This document shows, one piece after another, positions 1 through 7,930 of a stretch of DNA of 64,000 bases. The DNA lies in the NCBI RefSeq assembly GCF_014518425.1, contig NZ_JACVCU010000001.1:434001-498000 (forward strand), in the 5' to 3' direction. The DNA is from Terrabacter sp. MAHUQ-38. GTDB lineage: Bacteria; Actinomycetota; Actinomycetes; Actinomycetales; Dermatophilaceae. The stretch's first letter is position 1. Each line of letters starts with the position of its first letter. The notes beneath the pieces are model-generated. The model was not told where the DNA came from, ran no database searches, and was given only the letters and a program-made list of their open reading frames with translations. Both the position numbers and the translations under genes were made by a program.

Positions 1-550
1 AGATGCCCGCGGCGCGCATCCGCGGCGCGGTGCCAGGGGCCCAGTCGGGCATGGAGCGCATCGCGACGTCCTGGTAGAAGGTCGACGAGCCGCTGCGCAC
101 CGACGTGGCGCCGGCCTGGACGATGGCGCGGGCGTCGGCGAGCGCGTTGGCGTGCACGTGGACGTCGATGAGGCCGGGCAGGACCCAGCGGCCCGATGCG
201 TCGACGCGTCGCGCGGCGGCACCGACCGAGGTGACCGCCCGCCGGGTCGTGTCGCGTGAGCCGACGGCGAGGACGCGGCCGTCGCGCAGGACGACGACGC
301 CGTCCTCGACGACGTGGCCGGTCAGCGGGTCGACGACGGAGCCGCCCTCGACGACGAGGGGAGCCGGGGTGCTCGGCCGGACCGAGCCGGTGTGGCCCCG
401 GGCCGCGTCGTCAGCAGCCTGGGCCGAACCGGCGGAGGCGACGCCGCTCGTCGTGACACCGGCGAGCACGGCTGCGCCGGCGAGGACGTTGCGGCGGGAG
501 AGTGCCGAAGGCGGCAGGGTCGGCGTGGCGTCGTGGTCGTGCAGGCACAT
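1..550 (-). CDS. Tat-exported amidohydrolase family protein (C-terminus beyond window)
   Basis: Minus-strand reading frame that starts with ATG at 550 and runs off the left edge, so only about 183 residues are visible. The first 45 residues carry a twin-arginine signal (SRRNVLAG, a hydrophobic stretch, then AQAA), so the product is probably exported folded. Next comes the beta-sandwich entry typical of amidohydrolases (VVDPLTGHVVEDGVVVLRDG) and the metal-binding segment GLIDVHVHAN, which supplies the first HxH pair of the metal-dependent hydrolase fold. The substrate cannot be read from this fragment; imidazolonepropionase-like and prolidase-like members share these features. It is divergent from a GntR regulator across a tandem operator, so it is probably that regulator's target. 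Confidence 0.85.
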   Translation of the reverse strand, partial: MCLHDHDATPTLPPSALSRRNVLAGAAVLAGVTTSGVASAGSAQAADDAARGHTGSVRPSTPAPLVVEGGSVVDPLTGHVVEDGVVVLRDGRVLAVGSRDTTRRAVTSVGAAARRVDASGRWVLPGLIDVHVHANALADARAIVQAGATSVRSGSSTFYQDVAMRSMPDWAPGTAPRMRAAGI

Positions 551-587
551 GGCGGGTCCTCCTGGGCTAGGCTCGGCATGAGCCAGA

Positions 588-613
588 TTTGGTATACCAA
601 ATTGGTATACCAA
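588..613. promoter_or_regulatory. Tandem palindromic GntR operator
   Basis: Two copies of the palindrome TTGGTATACCAA lie back to back, centred at 594/595 and 607/608, 13 bp apart. The first extends to a perfect 14-bp palindrome, TTTGGTATACCAAA. The TGGTATACCA core fits operators of FCD-type GntR proteins. The site overlaps the region just upstream of the regulator's ribosome-binding site and lies 38 bp from the divergent amidohydrolase start, so it could control both. Confidence 0.8.
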
Positions 614-630
614 AATGGAGGGAGGGGTCA

Positions 631-1278
631 ATGCCTACTCGTGAGGAACATGCCGGCTCGCTGCGCGACTCGGTGACGCAGGCCCTGCGCGAGCGCATCG
701 TCTCGGGCGACCTCGCACCCGGAAGCCGGGTCGTCGAACGCCAGGTCGCCGACCAGCTCGGGGTCTCCCGCGTGCCCGTGCGCGAGGCGCTGCGCATGCT
801 CGAGCGCGAGGGCTTCCTCGAGGAGCGCGCCACCCGCGGCATGGTCGTGCGCCGTCTCGACCCCGACGACGTCGAGATGCTCTTCGCCGTGCGCGAGTCC
901 CTCGAGGCCGTGCTCTCGCGACGCCTCGTCGACGTCCTCGACGACACCGGGCTCGCGGCGCTCGACGGGCTCGTCGCCAGCGCCGACGCCCACGATCGCG
1001 CCGGGCGGCACACGGAGGCGGTCCGGGCCAACGCCGAGTTCCACTCCGCTCTCGTCGACCTCGCCCGCAGCCGCGTGCTCAGCTCGATCATCGAGCCCGT
1101 CGCGGGGCGCATGGCCTGGCTGCTCAACCAGCACACCGAGCCGGCAGCCATGGTGGCCGAGCACCGCTCGATCGTCGAGGCCCTGCGCTCGCGGGACGCC
1201 GACCGGGCGGCCGCGGTCTTCGCCGATCACCTCGCGAGCAGCAAGGCCGCCGTGGCGAGGCTGGCCCCGCGCCCCTGA
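631..1278 (+). CDS. GntR family transcriptional regulator, FCD subfamily
   Basis: 215 residues. Residues about 10-75 form the winged helix (LRERIVSGDLAPGSRVVE, then the recognition-helix segment GVSRVPVREALRMLE). The remainder is the all-helical FCD ligand-binding domain with metal-ligand-like His residues (EFHSAL, AEHRSIVEALR). ATG 631 was chosen because GGAGGGAGG sits at 617-626; upstream in-frame starts would lie inside the operator. It is probably a repressor responding to a small carboxylate or related metabolite and controlling itself and the divergent amidohydrolase. The inducer is not deducible. Confidence 0.92.
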   Translation: MPTREEHAGSLRDSVTQALRERIVSGDLAPGSRVVERQVADQLGVSRVPVREALRMLEREGFLEERATRGMVVRRLDPDDVEMLFAVRESLEAVLSRRLVDVLDDTGLAALDGLVASADAHDRAGRHTEAVRANAEFHSALVDLARSRVLSSIIEPVAGRMAWLLNQHTEPAAMVAEHRSIVEALRSRDADRAAAVFADHLASSKAAVARLAPRP

Positions 1279-1305
1279 GGCAGGCGCGGGTCGCGCGAGG
1301 CCTCA
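1276..1305. terminator. Bidirectional terminator sharing both stop codons
   Basis: Outer stem TGAGGC (1276-1281) pairs with GCCTCA (1300-1305), and an inner stem GCGCG/CGCGC encloses a GGT loop. The TGA of the GntR gene and the opposite-strand stop of the lipoprotein gene are part of the stem arms, so the two convergent genes share one structure. Confidence 0.6.
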
Positions 1306-2121
1306 GGCCACGGGGATCGTCGCGGGCTCGGTGCAGATCAGGTCGTCACCCGACGGCGCGGCGGTCGGTGCCTGGAGAACGTCTCCACGTGCAGGGACCG
1401 CCCGCAGCGTCCCGGTGCGCTCGCCGACCTGCACGCAGAACTGCCACTGCTCGACGCCCGCCCCCACCGCGGCACGCGGCGCGTCGAACGAGTCGCCGGG
1501 CACGTCGAGCGTCGGCGGCGACACGGCATACGCCCGGCCCGTGAGGCGTGCCCCAGCCTCGAGCGCGCGGGCACCGGTCACCGGTGCGGCAGCGAAGCGG
1601 ACACCCGGCGCGGGCGCGAAACCCTGCTTGCTGAGGCGCAGGACGCCGGACTCGACGTAGACCCACGCGTGCTCGGGGTTGACGTCCTGCGGCACGGTGG
1701 CGCTGCCCAGGTCGTCGGGCACGACGTCGTAGGCCACGAGCGGTGCGGAACCGGTGTTGGTGAGGGTGTACTCGACGACGAGGCCGGGCATCCGGCGAAT
1801 GCCGTTGCCGGATGGGTGCTGCGGGAGCCCCACGGCCATCGATGCCTCCAGGCGCACGGCCCCCGACGTGACCGTGTGCCGGTCCGCTGGGGCGCTGCTC
1901 GTGGCGCTGCTCGTGGCGTTGTTCGTGTCGGTGCTCGGGCCGCTGGCCGTGGAGCTGCTCGTGCCGGCGTCGCCGACCTGGGTGGACGTGGCCGACGGGG
2001 ACGGGACCTGGCCGCACGCGCTCGTGGCGAGGACGGCCGCGGCGGCGACGGCGACACCTGCAACGACGGGACGGACCGGGTGGAGGGGACCGCGCAGGGC
2101 GCGGCGCGTCAACGACTTCAT
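1303..2121 (-). CDS. Putative exported lipoprotein
   Basis: 272 residues from ATG 2121; an in-frame ATG at 2139 is an alternative. The N-terminus is basic (KSLTRRALRG), followed by a hydrophobic segment ending ATSACGQ, a relaxed lipobox with Cys as the likely lipidated residue. A Ser/Thr/Pro-rich linker of about 45 residues (with ATSSATSSA repeats) follows. The C-terminal part has repeated beta-strand-like patterns (VVEYTLTNTGSAPLVAYD), resembling DUF4352-like immunoglobulin-fold extracellular domains. No enzyme motif is visible. It lies 58 bp downstream of the DNA glycosylase gene on the same strand and may be co-transcribed with it. Function unknown. Confidence 0.75.
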   Translation of the reverse strand: MKSLTRRALRGPLHPVRPVVAGVAVAAAAVLATSACGQVPSPSATSTQVGDAGTSSSTASGPSTDTNNATSSATSSAPADRHTVTSGAVRLEASMAVGLPQHPSGNGIRRMPGLVVEYTLTNTGSAPLVAYDVVPDDLGSATVPQDVNPEHAWVYVESGVLRLSKQGFAPAPGVRFAAAPVTGARALEAGARLTGRAYAVSPPTLDVPGDSFDAPRAAVGAGVEQWQFCVQVGERTGTLRAVPARGDVLQAPTAAPSGDDLICTEPATIPVA

Positions 2122-2179
2122 GATGGGGAAGACAACCATGACCCCGGAACCGTTGCATTCCGGACGAATTCGCCGCGTC

Positions 2180-3040
2180 TCACTTGAGCAGCTTGGACAT
2201 CCGGCGGTCGGCGAGCGGCTTACCGCCCGTCTGGCACGTGGCGCAGTACTGCAGCGAGGTGTCGGCGAAGGACACCTCACGGACGATGTCACCGCACTCG
2301 GGACACGTCTCACCGGTGCGGGCGTGCACGCGCATGCCGGCCCGCTTGGCGTCCTTGAGCTCCTTCGCGGGCTTGCCGGACGCCGTCGCGACGGCACTGG
2401 CGAGCGTCTCGCGCAGGGCGGCATACAACCGGTCGACGATCTCCGGGGCGAGCGAGCCCGCGATGGCGAACGGACTGATCTTCGCGACGTGCAGGATCTC
2501 GTCGGAGTACGCGTTGCCGACGCCGGCGATGAACTCCTGGTCACGCAGCAGGCCCTTGATCTGCGTGCGCCGACCGTCGAGCATGGCCCGGAAGCGGTCG
2601 AGCGTGAAGTCGTCGGCCAGCGGGTCGGGGCCGAGGCGCGCGATGCCCGGAACCTGCGCTGGGTCGGTGACGATGTAGGCGGCGAGCGACTTCTTGGTGC
2701 CGGCCTCGGTCAGGTCGAAGCCGGAGCCGTCGGAGAGCCTGACCCGCAAGGCGATCGGCGACTTGCCGGGGCGCAGGACCGTCGATGGCAGCTGGTCGGA
2801 CCAGCGGAGCCAGCCGGCCCGGGCGAGGTGGAACACGAGGTGCGTGCCGTCGGCGTCGATGTCGAGGAACTTGCCGTGGCGATGGACGCCGTCGACCGGG
2901 ACACCCTCGAGCGCCTGGGGCGGCGGGTTGAACGTCTTGAGCACGCTGAACGACGCGAGCTCGACACTCGTGATGGCGAGACCGTCCGTCCGCTCGGCGA
3001 GGAAGTCGACGAGCGCCTGCACCTCCGGCAGCTCAGGCAT
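2180..3040 (-). CDS. Fpg/Nei family DNA glycosylase / AP lyase
   Basis: 286 residues, normal for the family. It begins with the diagnostic MPELPEV, where Pro2 becomes the catalytic nucleophile after Met removal and Glu3 assists. The H2TH region is around residues 150-230 (FIAGVGNAYSDEILH). It ends with a CPEC-x16-CATC zinc finger followed by a Lys/Arg-rich tail. It excises oxidised bases from DNA and nicks the abasic site. The N-terminal sequence (FLAERTDGLAITSVELASFSVL as a whole region) is closer to the Nei-like actinobacterial branch than to the main MutM, so a second housekeeping MutM is expected elsewhere in the genome. Confidence 0.93.
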   Translation of the reverse strand: MPELPEVQALVDFLAERTDGLAITSVELASFSVLKTFNPPPQALEGVPVDGVHRHGKFLDIDADGTHLVFHLARAGWLRWSDQLPSTVLRPGKSPIALRVRLSDGSGFDLTEAGTKKSLAAYIVTDPAQVPGIARLGPDPLADDFTLDRFRAMLDGRRTQIKGLLRDQEFIAGVGNAYSDEILHVAKISPFAIAGSLAPEIVDRLYAALRETLASAVATASGKPAKELKDAKRAGMRVHARTGETCPECGDIVREVSFADTSLQYCATCQTGGKPLADRRMSKLLK

Positions 3041-3052
3041 GGCCCCAGTCTG

Positions 3053-4162
3053 TCATCCGGCACCCACCGGGCGGCCGGGTCGCGACGGCTGCTGCTCGGG
3101 CGCCACTGCCTCGCCGACCCGCCCGGCCTCCTCGAGCACCCGCAGCAGGCCGTAGCCGTCGGGAGCCGAGAAGGTCGGCACCGACCGCGCGGCCCACGGC
3201 CGGAGCGGAGGGTCGAGCTTGATCGGGTTGGACAGCACCTGCTCGGTCGGTGAGAGGTGGCGGATGCAGACCGCGTCGACGTGGTCGGGCCGCGCCTCCG
3301 CGAACTCCGAGTAGAGCGCCGGGTCGTGCTGGCCGTCGTCGCCGACGAGAAGCCACGTGATGCGCGGGAAGTCGCGCGCCAGACGGTGCAGGCACGTGCG
3401 CTTGTGGTCCTGACCGCTGCGGAACCATCCCGTGTTGGTCGGGCCCCAGTCGGTCATGAGCAGGGGCCCGAGCGGGAAGCCGTTCTCGAGCAGGAAGCGG
3501 GTCAGCGTCGGCGTCGTGTTCCACGCGCCGGTGGAGACGTAGACGATCGGCGCGCCCGGGTGGGCCGAGAGGATGCGGCGGTACATCGGCGCCATGCCCG
3601 CGACGGCGCGACGGGTCTTGCCCCGCAGCACGAAGGTGTTCCAGGCGGCGATCATGGGCCGCGGCAGCATCGTCGTGATGACGGTGTCGTCGATGTCGCT
3701 GATGATCCCGTGCGTCACGTCGTCGGCGACGATGAAGACGTCGGCCGGCACCGGGTCGGCGCCCTGCGCCTTGACGACGACCTGCTGCCAGCCGGGCTCC
3801 AGGCCATGGTCGTGGGCGACGAGGTCGATGTGGCCGCTGCGGTCGGACCGGCCGTAGACCTCGCGGTCGCCGATGGTCACCGTCACCGGGACCCCGCTCG
3901 CGTGTGCGCTGACGAAGACCCGCCAGCCACGGTCGTAGCGCGGGGGCGCGAGCGCTCCGGTGGCGTCCTGCCGGCTCGGCGGCCCCGCTTGGCCCTTGCG
4001 CTGCAAGAGGATCCGAGCGAAGACGCGCACGAACGACGTCGATCCGTAGCCGATGTGCGTGACGACCTTGTTGCTCCACCCCCGCCGGCGGAGGACGCGC
4101 TCGACCTGCCGGTTGAAGGCGTCCTCGACGATGGCGGCCGCGTGCGGTCGTGACATGGCCAC
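3053..4162 (-). CDS. App1 family phosphatase-like protein (DUF2183)
   Basis: 369 residues from GTG 4162; ATG 4156 is equally possible. Near residue 155 lies the HAD-like signature SDIDDTV (DxDxT), preceded by DDVTHGII and followed by the family's conserved VYVSTGAWN and TDWGPTNTGWFRSG segments and a later GDDGQHDP acidic motif. This is the arrangement of App1/DUF2183 proteins, whose yeast member is a Mg-dependent phosphatidate phosphatase. Bacterial members are presumed lipid or sugar phosphatases. No signal peptide is seen, so it is probably cytoplasmic. It sits 12 bp upstream of the fpg-like gene on the same strand. Confidence 0.88.
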   Translation of the reverse strand: MAMSRPHAAAIVEDAFNRQVERVLRRRGWSNKVVTHIGYGSTSFVRVFARILLQRKGQAGPPSRQDATGALAPPRYDRGWRVFVSAHASGVPVTVTIGDREVYGRSDRSGHIDLVAHDHGLEPGWQQVVVKAQGADPVPADVFIVADDVTHGIISDIDDTVITTMLPRPMIAAWNTFVLRGKTRRAVAGMAPMYRRILSAHPGAPIVYVSTGAWNTTPTLTRFLLENGFPLGPLLMTDWGPTNTGWFRSGQDHKRTCLHRLARDFPRITWLLVGDDGQHDPALYSEFAEARPDHVDAVCIRHLSPTEQVLSNPIKLDPPLRPWAARSVPTFSAPDGYGLLRVLEEAGRVGEAVAPEQQPSRPGRPVGAG

Positions 4163-4247
4163 AACCTACCCGCCGACGCGGCGACGAAGCGGGGCGGCGT
4201 GCCAACAGGTGGACCCCGACGGGCGAGCGCGACGGACGACGGGTTGT

Positions 4248-4889
4248 ATGGACGCCGTGCACCCCATTGCCGAAGTCCTCAGCAAGGCCGCAGGCGGCGA
4301 CTTCCCCGCCGTCGACGGCAGCTGGCAGCGCATCGAGCCGTGGCGTCCCGGCGTCGAGGGCGTGCTCGCCTTCACGGGGCATGCCTACCTCGCGGTCGAC
4401 GACGACGTCTCGGACGGCACGCTCGTCTCACTCGGCCCCGACGGCTACGGCGGCGCCAGCAACCCACGGGTCGTGTCGCGCCTCGCCGGCCGCGGCTGGA
4501 TCGACGCCCTCGACATCGTCCTCGTCGCGCGGGGCACCGGTGGGGAGCCGGCCCTCGTCCCGCGCAGCGACCTGCGCAACCACCCGCGCGCGCAGCACGC
4601 GACCTCGGTCCGCAGCGACGTCGCGACCTTCGGGTATGCCGCCCCCCACGACCACACGCTCGTGACCCTCTCGACAGGGCTGGGTGGCCTGCCGGAGGTG
4701 GGCGTCGAGACGGACCCGGGCAAGGAGCACGTCGGCGGTCACGTCGTGCGCGACGCCCTGACCCTCGTGCCCGAGGGTGACGTCGTCGTCGCGGCCTGCG
4801 CGCCGGGCAACGCGCGGGCCCTGCGCGCCTTCCTCTCCGCCGGGTTCGAGCCGGTCGCGTCGGTGCAGCTCTGGCGTCCGGAGCGCTAG
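4248..4889 (+). CDS. GNAT-like hypothetical protein
   Basis: 213 residues from ATG 4248. The C-terminal 45 residues resemble the end of an N-acetyltransferase fold: an Asn-rich acetyl-CoA turn (CAPGNARALRAFLSAGFEPVASVQLW) like the NxxAxxxYxxxGF motif of GNAT enzymes. The N-terminal 150 residues are not recognisable as a standard GNAT domain. It is divergent from the App1-like gene across an 85-bp gap. The acetyltransferase assignment rests on one motif, and the acceptor is unknown. Confidence 0.6.
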   Translation: MDAVHPIAEVLSKAAGGDFPAVDGSWQRIEPWRPGVEGVLAFTGHAYLAVDDDVSDGTLVSLGPDGYGGASNPRVVSRLAGRGWIDALDIVLVARGTGGEPALVPRSDLRNHPRAQHATSVRSDVATFGYAAPHDHTLVTLSTGLGGLPEVGVETDPGKEHVGGHVVRDALTLVPEGDVVVAACAPGNARALRAFLSAGFEPVASVQLWRPER

Positions 4890-4945
4890 CGGTCGCCCAG
4901 GCCGGACGATTGGCGCGTGTCGGGCCGACGTGCTGGGATCTGCGC

Positions 4946-5884
4946 GTGGACAACGGCGTTGGCTTCGGCAGTGAGGCACATCGACGGCAGGCCCGCACGC
5001 TCGTGTGGCCGGTGCTGCCCCTCGCGGCGGCCGGCTGGTGGGTCGTCGGCGCGCTGCCCTGGATCGTCGACGGCCTCGGTGCCCGGTCGCCCCGCACCTG
5101 GCCCGCCGACGTCGCGACGGGCTCGGTGACCGACGGCTACCTCACCCTGCTGCCCTTCACGACCCCGCGGCTCGGCCTGCTGCTGAGCCTCACCCTCGTC
5201 GGCGGCGCAGTCGCGGCCTCCTCCACCCTCTGGGTGCGTCCACGCGAGGGCCGGGGGCTCGCATCCGTCGCCTCTGCGGTCGTCGGGGCTCTCACCGCGG
5301 CGGCGTACACCATCACGCAGTCGGCCGGAGCCACCCGCCAGCTCGGCACCGACTTCGACCGGGACGACCGGGTGCTCCTCGGGGTGCTCGCCGTCGCGGT
5401 CGCAGGCACCATCCTCGGTCTCACGCTGGGCGTCGTCGTGGTCAAGGCCGGTCCCGTCCTGCGCGCCCTCGCCGCCGCGCCGCTCGCCGTCGCGCTCAGC
5501 GGCTGGGTCGGCGCGCTGCTCGTGGCCCTGCGCGGTGCCGAGCGGTCCCGCGAGCTGCTGCCGTGGACCCCGCTCGTCGGCGCCGTGGTCGTCGGCCTGA
5601 CGCTGGCCGGGCTCGGGCTGCGGTCGGTCGGACGCGCCGTCGCGTGGTCCGGCGCGCTCGCGGTCGTCGCCGTGTGCACTGCCGGCCAGACCGCGTTCGG
5701 GTACCTCGTCTCGCTGCTACGGCCCCGCTCGGGCCTGCCCCACGGCCTGCGTGAGCACGTCGAGGCCGGTCGCGACGTCTTCCTGCTTGCGCTGCGCCCG
5801 GAGCACCAGTCCTGGCCCCTGTATGCCGTCGCCGTCCTCGTCGGAGGGTTCGGCACCGCCGTGCTGTGGCGGGCTGGGCGGTGA
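4946..5884 (+). CDS. Multi-pass membrane protein of unknown function
   Basis: 312 residues from GTG 4946; a TTG at 4910 is an alternative. It is rich in hydrophobic segments: near residues 20-40 (LAAAGWWVVGALPWIV), 75-95, 110-130, 145-170, 180-200, 210-230 and a C-terminal helix (LYAVAVLVGGFGTAVLWRAG), giving about seven membrane spans. No known domain or catalytic motif is visible. It lies between the GNAT-like gene and a penicillin-binding protein gene, both in the same orientation with short gaps, so one transcript is possible. Confidence 0.7.
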   Translation: MDNGVGFGSEAHRRQARTLVWPVLPLAAAGWWVVGALPWIVDGLGARSPRTWPADVATGSVTDGYLTLLPFTTPRLGLLLSLTLVGGAVAASSTLWVRPREGRGLASVASAVVGALTAAAYTITQSAGATRQLGTDFDRDDRVLLGVLAVAVAGTILGLTLGVVVVKAGPVLRALAAAPLAVALSGWVGALLVALRGAERSRELLPWTPLVGAVVVGLTLAGLGLRSVGRAVAWSGALAVVAVCTAGQTAFGYLVSLLRPRSGLPHGLREHVEAGRDVFLLALRPEHQSWPLYAVAVLVGGFGTAVLWRAGR

Positions 5885-5919
5885 CGGGTCGCGCCACCCG
5901 GGCCACGTACCGTGGGGCC

Positions 5920-7845
5920 ATGCTCAGGGGATCCCGGCTCAGGTCATTGGTCGCCGTCTCGTTGTCGGGCGTGCTCGTCGGCACGCTCGGCGCCGGGTGC
6001 TCGCTCTTCGAGTCGCCGCCGGCGCCGGACGACACGGCTCGGGCGCTCGCGGCAGGGCTCGTCAAGGCCGACCTCGGCGCGGTGGCGTTCAAGGGCACGA
6101 CGCCCGCCAAGGCGACCGCCTTCGTCAAGGCCGCCTACAAGGACCTCGGCGCCTTGAGGCCCCAGGTGTCGCTCAGCGACCTCAGCCACAACGAGGGGTC
6201 CGACCACGCCACGGCGACGCTCTTCAGCCGCTGGGACGTGTCGAAGTCCTCGACGGACTGGACCTACGAGACCCAGGTGAACCTCACGCTCGTCGACGAC
6301 CAGTGGAAGGTCACGTGGACCCCGGGCGTCGTCGCTCCGCAGCTCGCCGCCGACGAGACGCTCGACATCGCCCGGAAGTGGCCCAAGCGTGCCGACATCG
6401 TCGACGCGTCCGGGAGCAAGATCATGACCGAGCGAGAGGTGTCGGTCGTCGGCATCGACAAGACGAAGGTGTCGGGCGGTGCGGTCGCCGCGTCGGCCAA
6501 GCGGCTCGCGGGGCTCCTCGAGATCGATCCGACGAGGTATGCCGCGAAGGTGACCGCCGCGGGGCCGAAGGCGTTCGTCGCGGGCCTGACCCTGCGCCAG
6601 ACCGACCCGATCCTCGAGAAGAACGGCGCGGCCATCGAGAAGGTCACGGGCGCCCTCACCGTGCCCGCCCTCCAGGTGCTCGGGCCGAGCCGCACCTGGG
6701 CCGCCCCGATCCTCGGCACGGTCGGCGAGGCCACGGCCGAGCAGGTCCAGGCGTCGAAGGGTGCGCTCGAGGCCGGCGACACCATCGGCAAGAACGGCCT
6801 CCAGTACCGCTACGACGCCCAGCTGCGCGGCACGGCCGGACTCGCCGTCCACGCAGTCAAGCGCGGCGCCGACGGGAGCGCGCTCGAGAAGCGCGAGCTC
6901 TTCGCCGAGGTCTCGACCGAGGGCCAGCCCCTCACGATCACCCTCGACCCGAAGGCCCAGAGCGCCGCCGAGGCCGCCCTCGCCAAGCAGACCAAGCATC
7001 CGACCGCCCTCGTCGCCGTGCGGGTGTCGACCGGCGAGATCCTCGCCGCCGCGGTCGGACCGGGCGCCGACGGCTCGACGCTGGCCCTCGCCGGCAAGGA
7101 GGCGCCCGGCTCGACGTTCAAGATCGCCAGCTCGCTCGCGCTCGTGCGCAAGGGTGCCACCGCCGACACGAAGCTGCCCTGCACGCCGACCCTCTCGGTC
7201 AACGGACGCCGCTTCAGCAACTACACGACCTACCCGTCCGACAAGCTCGGCGACATCCCGATGCAGACGGCTCTCGCGTACTCGTGCAACACCGCCTTCA
7301 TCAGCCAGTACAAGAAGGTGAACCAGCACGACCTCGCCTCGGCCGCGCAGTCGCTCGGCATGGGAGAGAAGCTCGACCTGCCGTTCACCGGGTTCCTCGG
7401 GTCGGTGCCGACGACCGACGACGTCGTCGAGCACGCCGCGTCGTTCATCGGTCAGGGCCGCGTCGAGGCCTCGCCGCTGACGATGGCCGTCGTGGTCGCC
7501 TCGGTCATGAAGGGGCAGACGGTCCGGCCGAAGCTCGTCGCCGGCGACGAGTCACTGCCGCCCCCCACGACGCCGCTCGACCCGACCGAGGCCGGGGTCC
7601 TGCGCCAGGAGATGCGGGCCGTCGTCAACGAGGGCTCGGGCAAGATCCTGAAGCAGGTCGGGGTCGAGTTCGCCAAGACCGGCACGGCCGAGTTCGGCAC
7701 GAAGAGCCCGCCCGACACCCACACCTGGATGGTCGCCGGCCGCGGCGACATCGCGATCGCGGCCTACAACGAGGTCGGCGACAACGGCGTGACCGGTTCG
7801 GCGCCGTTCATCCTCAGCTTCCTCAAGGCGTACGACCTGCGCTGA
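5920..7845 (+). CDS. Penicillin-binding protein transpeptidase with NTF2-like N-terminal domain
   Basis: 641 residues from ATG 5920. The N-terminus is a lipoprotein-like signal (VGTLGAGCSLF). A MecA_N/NTF2-like domain (roughly residues 35-150), a dimerisation or linker domain and a C-terminal transpeptidase domain follow. All three penicillin-binding motifs are present: STFK with active Ser about 398, YSCN with Ser about 455 (SxN), and KTGT at about 586. This is a monofunctional class B enzyme acting outside the membrane in peptidoglycan cross-linking. The PBP2a-like N-terminal domain is common in actinobacterial PBPs and does not by itself imply beta-lactam resistance. It is followed by a strong hairpin terminator. 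Confidence 0.93.
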   Translation: MLRGSRLRSLVAVSLSGVLVGTLGAGCSLFESPPAPDDTARALAAGLVKADLGAVAFKGTTPAKATAFVKAAYKDLGALRPQVSLSDLSHNEGSDHATATLFSRWDVSKSSTDWTYETQVNLTLVDDQWKVTWTPGVVAPQLAADETLDIARKWPKRADIVDASGSKIMTEREVSVVGIDKTKVSGGAVAASAKRLAGLLEIDPTRYAAKVTAAGPKAFVAGLTLRQTDPILEKNGAAIEKVTGALTVPALQVLGPSRTWAAPILGTVGEATAEQVQASKGALEAGDTIGKNGLQYRYDAQLRGTAGLAVHAVKRGADGSALEKRELFAEVSTEGQPLTITLDPKAQSAAEAALAKQTKHPTALVAVRVSTGEILAAAVGPGADGSTLALAGKEAPGSTFKIASSLALVRKGATADTKLPCTPTLSVNGRRFSNYTTYPSDKLGDIPMQTALAYSCNTAFISQYKKVNQHDLASAAQSLGMGEKLDLPFTGFLGSVPTTDDVVEHAASFIGQGRVEASPLTMAVVVASVMKGQTVRPKLVAGDESLPPPTTPLDPTEAGVLRQEMRAVVNEGSGKILKQVGVEFAKTGTAEFGTKSPPDTHTWMVAGRGDIAIAAYNEVGDNGVTGSAPFILSFLKAYDLR

Positions 7846-7880
7846 CCCCGTCAGCCCCCGCTCGACGTGTGGAGCGGTGG

Positions 7881-7922
7881 AAAGTGCCCACTCGACACAG
7901 AGGCTCGTCGAGTGGGCACTTT
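7881..7922. terminator. Strong bidirectional hairpin terminator
   Basis: A perfect 16-bp inverted repeat, 7881-7896 (starting AAAGTGCCCACT) against 7907-7922, with a 10-base loop. It lies between the convergent PBP and amidase genes. The A-run and T-run at the ends of the stem suit termination in both directions. Confidence 0.85.
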
Positions 7923-7930
7923 CGCGCGGG

